Shown here one piece after another: positions 57,933-64,000 of a stretch of DNA of 64,000 nucleotides. Made by a program: the position numbers and the translations under genes. The notes under the pieces were generated by a model that was given only the letters and a program-made list of their open reading frames with translations, was not told the origin of the DNA and made no database searches. Each line of letters opens with the position of its first letter. The first letter of the stretch is position 1. The stretch covers positions 106,895,182-106,959,181 of the forward strand of contig CM035428.1 of NCBI GenBank assembly GCA_020310875.1, read 5' to 3'. The DNA is from Ceratopteris richardii (taxonomy: Eukaryota; Streptophyta; Polypodiopsida; Polypodiales; Pteridaceae).

Positions 57933-60900
57933 ATGAACCTGAGATCTGGTAGACACTTAGGCAAGGATAAACAAAGCATTAGATCTTCTGAGGCTAGTGT
58001 CAACCATACATCCAAGTCTTGGGCACAACAAATAAGTGGTCATCTTTTACTAAGTTCAGACACAAGTGATTCAGAAATGTCTTTTAGTATGGGAAAACCT
58101 GCAGGTGGCTCAGGGACTGCCCATCTACAAACACCAGAAGGTCCCTATAAGACACAGTTGGAATATATTCGGACCAACCAATTAGGAGCTCGCATCTATG
58201 AGGATGGTCTGAGGCGATCAGTGGTCCAACTCAAAAATCCAGATCAATCCTTTGGACTTGAACACCCGGTGGTCAAGTTCGAAGAGGGTTCATACATTGA
58301 TAAGGAAGGAACCATGTATGTGGTCACCAACCTACCAGATAGGACTGATGAGTTTGGAAATGTCATTCCTGAGAATGAAATAGGAGACCTAGAACAAGGA
58401 AATGTAGGACAAGGACCCCAGACTCCTAGAGGTAAGTCAGTGTTGACCCGAGTGATCACTCCAGACTGGATCCCTCAAGATAACAAAAGCATAGAACTAT
58501 TTTTGAATAGAGAAACAGAGGAAGCCTTTTGGAGATTCAAGCCAGATCAACCTAGCCAATTGGGCATAGTCATCATCTACGAGTTCAAGGATCCAGAGAT
58601 GCCAGGCAAAGTTGTTTACCTAGATAACACATCAGAGAAAATTTTCTTGGTAACAGAACATGATAGACATGCATATACTTGGAAGAATGAATTGATTTTC
58701 CCCCCACCAAGATCCAATGTTTCCCGTGGCCTCCAAGGTGTAGGATCTTCCCATGCTCATGAAGCCCAGAGAGAAAGAACTAGAGAGAGACCTGAGGTAA
58801 GTTTTGCACACACCGTGGGCAGGAATAGATCAGGATTTGAAAATGAAAGACCTGAAAGAGAGAGATATCAAGCACATAGGCAAAAAAGAGATGAACATGA
58901 TTTTCCATTGCCTAGACCTCGAGAGCACCCAAGAACCCTTAGACCCACTCAAGTGATCAAGGCAATGAAGAACTATTTTGACGGGTCAGGAGATCCTTAT
59001 GATCATGTGGCCGAGTTCAAACAAGTGTTAAGAGCTGAACAGGTTGAGGATTTATTCACCCAATACGAGGCATTTGGTTTGACTCTTAAGGGCACTGCCT
59101 TGGCTTGGTTTCAACCATTGAGTAGTCGCAACTATCGCGATATAGGTCAACTGCTAGACGAATTCATTGTAGAGTTTTCCAAGAGTGGTATCAGGCATAA
59201 CACATCATCCTTGATCCACAGTTTCAAGCAGACACCCCAAGAAACAGTGCGACTAGCAGGTAGAAGGTTCAGACAGTACCTAGAAAGATGCCCTGCTCCC
59301 GAGTTACCCACACCAGCCAAACAAGTGGCTTTGTTCTTAGATGGCTTACTGAGCACAAAGTTAAGATCATATGTATATCTGAAAGAGCCGAGATCCATAG
59401 AAGAGTGCGTGCGGACATGCATTGACATAGAAGATAACTTGGGTGAGGAGTTAGGATTGTCCAAACTCTACAAAGATTCGGATAGTTCTACTAGTCATAC
59501 TTCAAAGATCTCCACAGAAATAGAAGAGATAGCTGAGCAGGTTGCCAAGAAGCTGGGAGTCCAAAATAAACAAACACAGAGAGTCACTCTAGTGAATCGG
59601 TGTTATACTTGTGGGGGCGACCACATGGCTAATGTATGCCCAATGCAAAACCAAAACATTAGAGAAAGGAATGCTCCATATTGCACTATTGAGAGGAAAT
59701 ACACAAACCACACGGCTCAAGATTGTCCCTACAATAGGCAGGCTGTTAGACAGAATTATCAGCAACCTTACCCACAAGGTAGGTATCAGAACCAATACCA
59801 ACAGCCATATTATAGACCACAACAGCAATATCAGGTACCATATAGGCCACAACCTGTCTTGGGAAACCAACCACCAGCTCCAGCCAACGTGATTCCAGTC
59901 AAATATGCTGGGGGAGAAGAAAATCCAAATAGAGCATTGGTGCCACTAACCCCATTGATACCAGATAATGACTCTCATGCTCATTGTTCAGACTACTCCC
60001 ATGAAGGTAGTCCACATGCGTATTACACAGGGTCACCTGAACATAGTGAGATTTACTCGTATCAATATGAAGCACCACCTATGGAGCAAAATTGGGAGCC
60101 AGAATACTCCAATGTCATGTACACAAATCCTAACCCTAGGCCCCAGTTGAGACAAATGAGACCACAAGCCCCTAGAGGATCTTGTTTCAGATGTCAAGGT
60201 GACCATTTCATTCGTGACTGTCCCCACCCACCATCTCCGAGTCAAGGACAGGCTATCACAATACAGGCTTTTTGTCCTGATTGCGGCAAAGACCATCTCC
60301 CCAGAGATTGTCCAAGAAACCCCTCCAGTGCACCCAAGATTACACCCATTAATGTGGTAGGCTTAGTGGCAGATTCAAGATCAAGTAGTAACAATGTGGC
60401 TCCTATACAAGCTGTCACTAGAGCACAAGCCTTAAAACAGGATAAACCAGTAGAACAATCAGAGTCGAGTGAATCTGGAGAGCCTAGTAAGAGGAAAACA
60501 AGAACATGGAAGGATACCAGAGATAAGGCCAATCGCAAGTGGAATAAAAAGTTATCGGAACTAGAAGAAAGCTTAAAAGAAGCGAAAACAAAAATAGAAG
60601 ATATTGCATCTCAAAGCCCCTCGCATGCCGAAACTCCATCCACTCCACCTCATCCCACCCCACCACCCATTGCAAATAGACCTCAACCAGGGTCTGTCCT
60701 TGCAGATCCAACCCCAGAAGGCTTGGACATGATGTTCAAGGCCTACCAGGCTCGACTTCAAGAAGGGCCTACAGCGGCAAACCTAGACAAGAGTTATCCT
60801 AGAGCGGACTTAGAGATTGAACGGATGAAAATGTGCATGAAAATGGTAGAACAAGCTCAAGCTATACTTGAGACTAGTCAAAAGTTCAATCAGACAAACT

Positions 60901-63900
60901 CTGTCAAAGGGGAATTGCACTTCCAGGGCTTACTAGAACGATTAGAGCAGTTGGTAAACAAACCACAAGTTTCTTTACCTCCACAGGCTCAACCAGTTAT
61001 TGAAAGAGGAAGCTCACCTCCAATGGGAGCTTATGTTCCTAATTCCACAGATCCAGGAATACCTCCTTCAATTCAACAGTACTCTCAAGAATTCTTGCGG
61101 GAAATACAAGAAGAGAAATGGGGTAAGGAGAAGGGTAATTCCCCTCCTATTCCTGAGATTGATGATCTTCATGATCAATTTCCCCAAGACATTCCATCTA
61201 TTTACGGGGATGAAGCAGAACAACAAGAAGACGAAAGGTTAGATTTTGAATCTAATACCTTAGAAGAACTGCCTCAATTTCCAGGCCCATGGGAATCTGA
61301 ATCTCTCCAGATTAGAGCTCCCACAATACTAGTAAGAAATGAAGACTCAGTGGTTCCAAGGAACACAGATGTCGTGAAGAACACGAAGGTTCAGTGTCAT
61401 CTCACTGTAGAAGAGCTGCTCAAAGCAAAACCTGAACTTTGGAATCATGTGAAGGATCAGGTTCCAGAACTTGATTCCAACATGCCAAAAGCAGGCTCCA
61501 AGCAAAGGGTACCAGAGATACCTCTAGACAAAATAGGGGACATGTGTGAGGGTGACGAAGGTAATACTTATCTTCCAATCACCTACCAAGGTTACACAAC
61601 CAAAGCAATCATAGATTCAGGTGCTGGTGTTGCTATTGCGACCACCTCCTTGTGGAAGCAATGGGGCAAGCCCACATTAAGACCAACTAGAATGAAGCTT
61701 CAAATGGCTGATGGTCATTTTGAAAGACCTCTAGGATTGCTAGAAGGGATCACTCTAACCACTTGTGGTGTAGAGTTTGAGCACACATTTGCTATATGTG
61801 ACTTTGAGAAAAATAATGTCTATGAGATGATCCTAGGAAGACCCTTCCTACGACAATTGCAAATAGTACAGGATTGGGGAACTAACTCCTTGTACTTACA
61901 GCACTTAGGGGTCACCACCAAGGTCAATTTGAAGGATTACACCTTCAGAGATGTACCACCCCTACAGTGGAATTCTATCCACAAAGCGAAAGAAGATTCC
62001 ATCTCCGTGCATTCTGAAAGTTCACCTGATCCATCATGGCTGCATGAAGATACTCATTTGTGGATGTGCAAGGTCGCAAAGGAAGAGGAAAAACGTTTAA
62101 AGGCAAGAGAAGAAGGAACTTCGCTAGGAGATAGACCAGTTAGAGACCCAGCCTACACACCGATGATCTTTCCAGATGAGGAGTTTGAGCCTCATGGCTG
62201 GCCAGAAATCTTAGCCACCATGGACATTGCTATCAATGAGGAACAGTGGACACCTCATTGTGATGAGGAGGGTTATGATATCTCAGTATTCATGTGTCAA
62301 CCCTTGCTAGAAGAATGTGACCCTAGTGATGTCATAGAAGAAGGAGAGAATGACGATGATCTGGAATCTATTGTGATGGATAGTGGCTTTAACTCAGAGC
62401 AGCACTATCTAGAAGATATAGGAGTGTTCACCCAGAAAGAAGAAGAACCTCTCACAAGTATTAAAACAGTAAACTCAAAGGATGGAAGTGAGAGTAGTCA
62501 AAAGAAAAAGAAAAGAAAAGCAGTGAAACAAGAAGAGGAGGAATCATTGTTTGAAGTACCAGAAAACTTCAAGAAATATGAAGTTGACGACCGCAAAATT
62601 TTGGTACGAATGCCTAAGAGAGAGGCCATCATAGGAGAATCATATGATAATAAAGAAAAGACCAAGAAGATTGTAGTGACCATCGAAGAGAATGAAGAGA
62701 GATGCACATATATAGGAGATGACCTAAGTGCAAGAGAAGAAATGGAGCTTGTCGCTCTATTAAGGGAATATAGGGATGTGTTTGCATGGCACTATAGAGA
62801 CTTGAAAGGGGTAGATCCAAGAATTTGCTCTCATACTATCCCCATGACTGCTGATGCTAAGCCCACCAAACAGAAGCCCTACACATATAATGATACCTAT
62901 GCAGCCAAAATAAAAGAAGAAATTGATAGGTTGATTGAAGCGGGATTCATCTATGAGATTGAGCACACCGAATGGGTGTCCCCCATTGTTGTGGTACCCA
63001 AGAAGAACGGGAAGTTGCGAGTGTGTATTAACCTTAAAAAAGTTAATGCCGCTACGATTAGAGATAGTTATCCACTTCCAATCACAGAACACCTATTGGA
63101 GCGTGTTGCAGGCAAGGAAGTTTATAGCTTCCTTGATGGATTTTCAGGTTACAATCAAGTAGCCATTGCCCCAGAAGATCAACACAAAACAGCTTTTGCT
63201 ACAGAGTGGGGAATCTTTGCATTTCGTGTGATGCCATTTGGGCTCACCAATGCACCTGCAACATTCCAAAGGCTCATGTGTCATGTCTTCAAAGAGTTCT
63301 TGCGAAAGAGCTTAGAAGTGTATGTGGATGATTTATGTGCTCATTCCCAAGAAAGAAGGTTTCACATCCCTGAGCTCAGACAAATCTTCAACAAGTGTAG
63401 AGAATATCGAGTGTGTCTGAACCCAGAAAAGTGTGTGTTTATGGTGCGTCAAGGTAAAATCTTAGGTCATATTGTTTCTAAGAATGGAATCTCAACAGAT
63501 GAAGATAAGGTGCGAGCCATAGCGGAGCTACCAAGGCCAAGGAATATTAAAGAGGTACAAGCCTTTATGGGCCATTGTGGATACTACCGTAGGTTTATCC
63601 ACATGTACGCGATCATAGCTAGACCCCTTTATGCCTTGTTGTCTAATTTTGAGTGGAACGACGAATGCAAGAATTCTTTCAACGAACTGAAGAAACGTTT
63701 GTGCACGGCACCAATACTCACCACTCCTGATTGGAATAAACCCTTCCATGTCCATGTGGATGCATCCAATCATGCCATAGGATGTGTGCTAGCACAACCC
63801 ACAAGTGAAGGAAACTTAGATTTGCCCATAGCATATGCTAGTAGACAGCTCACTGTAGCTGAACGAAACTATACCACAACTGAGCGAGAGGGCTTAGGCA

Positions 63901-64000
63901 TGGTATATGCTGTGAAGAAGTTTAGACACTATTTATTGGCCAACAAGTTCAAGTTTTTCACTGATCATCAAGCTTTGTTGTATTTGGTCAATAAACCTTG
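57933..64000 (+). CDS. Gypsy G gag-pro-pol polyprotein, runs off the window
   Basis: One frame stays open from ATG 57933 to the window end (2,022 codons). Residues 1-330, opening MNLRSGRHLGK, are not recognised. A gag capsid-like domain is at about 337-500 (MKNYFDGSGDPYDHVAEFKQ, LTLKGTALAWFQPLSS). CCHC-like knuckles begin at about 557 (CYTCGGDHMANVC), 751 (CFRCQGDHFIRDC) and 781 (CPDCGKDHLPRDC). A Pro-rich, coiled linker follows. The protease is at about 1228 (IIDSGAGVAIATTSLW). RT has SPIVVVPKKNGKLRVC and the catalytic YVDD at about 1797. RNase H starts at about 1940 (HVHVDASNHAIGCVLAQ, then FFTDHQALLYLV). Integrase would lie outside. The visible part looks whole with no break seen, so G may be young. 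With the primer-binding site it fits the Athila/Tat branch; exact clade not assigned. Confidence 0.93.
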   Translation, partial: MNLRSGRHLGKDKQSIRSSEASVNHTSKSWAQQISGHLLLSSDTSDSEMSFSMGKPAGGSGTAHLQTPEGPYKTQLEYIRTNQLGARIYEDGLRRSVVQLKNPDQSFGLEHPVVKFEEGSYIDKEGTMYVVTNLPDRTDEFGNVIPENEIGDLEQGNVGQGPQTPRGKSVLTRVITPDWIPQDNKSIELFLNRETEEAFWRFKPDQPSQLGIVIIYEFKDPEMPGKVVYLDNTSEKIFLVTEHDRHAYTWKNELIFPPPRSNVSRGLQGVGSSHAHEAQRERTRERPEVSFAHTVGRNRSGFENERPERERYQAHRQKRDEHDFPLPRPREHPRTLRPTQVIKAMKNYFDGSGDPYDHVAEFKQVLRAEQVEDLFTQYEAFGLTLKGTALAWFQPLSSRNYRDIGQLLDEFIVEFSKSGIRHNTSSLIHSFKQTPQETVRLAGRRFRQYLERCPAPELPTPAKQVALFLDGLLSTKLRSYVYLKEPRSIEECVRTCIDIEDNLGEELGLSKLYKDSDSSTSHTSKISTEIEEIAEQVAKKLGVQNKQTQRVTLVNRCYTCGGDHMANVCPMQNQNIRERNAPYCTIERKYTNHTAQDCPYNRQAVRQNYQQPYPQGRYQNQYQQPYYRPQQQYQVPYRPQPVLGNQPPAPANVIPVKYAGGEENPNRALVPLTPLIPDNDSHAHCSDYSHEGSPHAYYTGSPEHSEIYSYQYEAPPMEQNWEPEYSNVMYTNPNPRPQLRQMRPQAPRGSCFRCQGDHFIRDCPHPPSPSQGQAITIQAFCPDCGKDHLPRDCPRNPSSAPKITPINVVGLVADSRSSSNNVAPIQAVTRAQALKQDKPVEQSESSESGEPSKRKTRTWKDTRDKANRKWNKKLSELEESLKEAKTKIEDIASQSPSHAETPSTPPHPTPPPIANRPQPGSVLADPTPEGLDMMFKAYQARLQEGPTAANLDKSYPRADLEIERMKMCMKMVEQAQAILETSQKFNQTNSVKGELHFQGLLERLEQLVNKPQVSLPPQAQPVIERGSSPPMGAYVPNSTDPGIPPSIQQYSQEFLREIQEEKWGKEKGNSPPIPEIDDLHDQFPQDIPSIYGDEAEQQEDERLDFESNTLEELPQFPGPWESESLQIRAPTILVRNEDSVVPRNTDVVKNTKVQCHLTVEELLKAKPELWNHVKDQVPELDSNMPKAGSKQRVPEIPLDKIGDMCEGDEGNTYLPITYQGYTTKAIIDSGAGVAIATTSLWKQWGKPTLRPTRMKLQMADGHFERPLGLLEGITLTTCGVEFEHTFAICDFEKNNVYEMILGRPFLRQLQIVQDWGTNSLYLQHLGVTTKVNLKDYTFRDVPPLQWNSIHKAKEDSISVHSESSPDPSWLHEDTHLWMCKVAKEEEKRLKAREEGTSLGDRPVRDPAYTPMIFPDEEFEPHGWPEILATMDIAINEEQWTPHCDEEGYDISVFMCQPLLEECDPSDVIEEGENDDDLESIVMDSGFNSEQHYLEDIGVFTQKEEEPLTSIKTVNSKDGSESSQKKKKRKAVKQEEEESLFEVPENFKKYEVDDRKILVRMPKREAIIGESYDNKEKTKKIVVTIEENEERCTYIGDDLSAREEMELVALLREYRDVFAWHYRDLKGVDPRICSHTIPMTADAKPTKQKPYTYNDTYAAKIKEEIDRLIEAGFIYEIEHTEWVSPIVVVPKKNGKLRVCINLKKVNAATIRDSYPLPITEHLLERVAGKEVYSFLDGFSGYNQVAIAPEDQHKTAFATEWGIFAFRVMPFGLTNAPATFQRLMCHVFKEFLRKSLEVYVDDLCAHSQERRFHIPELRQIFNKCREYRVCLNPEKCVFMVRQGKILGHIVSKNGISTDEDKVRAIAELPRPRNIKEVQAFMGHCGYYRRFIHMYAIIARPLYALLSNFEWNDECKNSFNELKKRLCTAPILTTPDWNKPFHVHVDASNHAIGCVLAQPTSEGNLDLPIAYASRQLTVAERNYTTTEREGLGMVYAVKKFRHYLLANKFKFFTDHQALLYLVNKP

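Noticed and set aside
1-64000. tRNA, rRNA or other structured RNA genes
   Set aside because: None was recognised on either strand. The only tRNA-like matches are the short primer-binding sites of the retrotransposons.

Overview
This window looks like nuclear DNA of a land plant with a large, repeat-rich genome. The evidence is the content: almost every recognisable reading frame belongs to plant-type Ty1-copia or Ty3-gypsy LTR retrotransposons, with plant-type primer-binding sites (initiator-tRNA-Met type for the copia families, the TGGCGCCGTTGCCGGGG type for one gypsy family). No rRNA or tRNA gene, CRISPR array, bacterial-type operon or confident single-copy host gene was found. The species cannot be read from the sequence; a gymnosperm or fern would fit, but that is a guess. 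All coordinates, divergences and family groupings were made by eye.

Layout, left to right. 1-2415: Copia relic A (+), split by a C-rich block of unknown origin (690-1745). 2416-5680: Copia relic B (+) with a 3' LTR remnant. 5679-7440: Copia relic of family C (-), with a near-perfect inverted duplication at its broken end. 7441-7915: unassigned. 7916-22921: gypsy element H (-), with an unusual coding-like block beyond pol and a 504-bp 5' LTR, split by the near-complete Copia element F (10560-17111; target duplication GGTAC). 22922-30535: a family-D Copia element (-) in two halves, separated by a 4.7-kb block of old debris. 30990-36160: a full-length family-C element (-) with 230-bp LTRs and target duplication AAAAG. 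36564-40165: another family-C relic (-). 40380-41743: gypsy fragment E (+). 41744-51557: a family-C element (-) with a family-D element (44486-51266) inside it, which in turn holds a 379-bp hAT-type MITE (47120-47498). 51558-54740: a family-B relative (-). From about 55.6 kb to the right edge: gypsy element G (+), with a TATA-bearing LTR, a primer-binding site, a leader carrying a 56-bp minisatellite, and one uninterrupted gag-pro-pol frame of over 2,000 codons that runs off the window.

The window therefore gives two insertion stratigraphies: gypsy E, then family C, then family D, then the hAT MITE; and family D, then gypsy H, then Copia F. LTR divergence counted by eye agrees in rank: F about 2.5%, D about 6%, C about 11%. 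At a grass-like rate of 1.3e-8 per site per year these would be roughly 1, 2.5 and 4.5 million years, and several times older if the lineage evolves slowly. The most unusual non-coding structures are the palindrome-bearing minisatellite in the G leader, the array of GATGCC/GGCATC palindromes in family-D LTRs, and the extra block downstream of pol in H.
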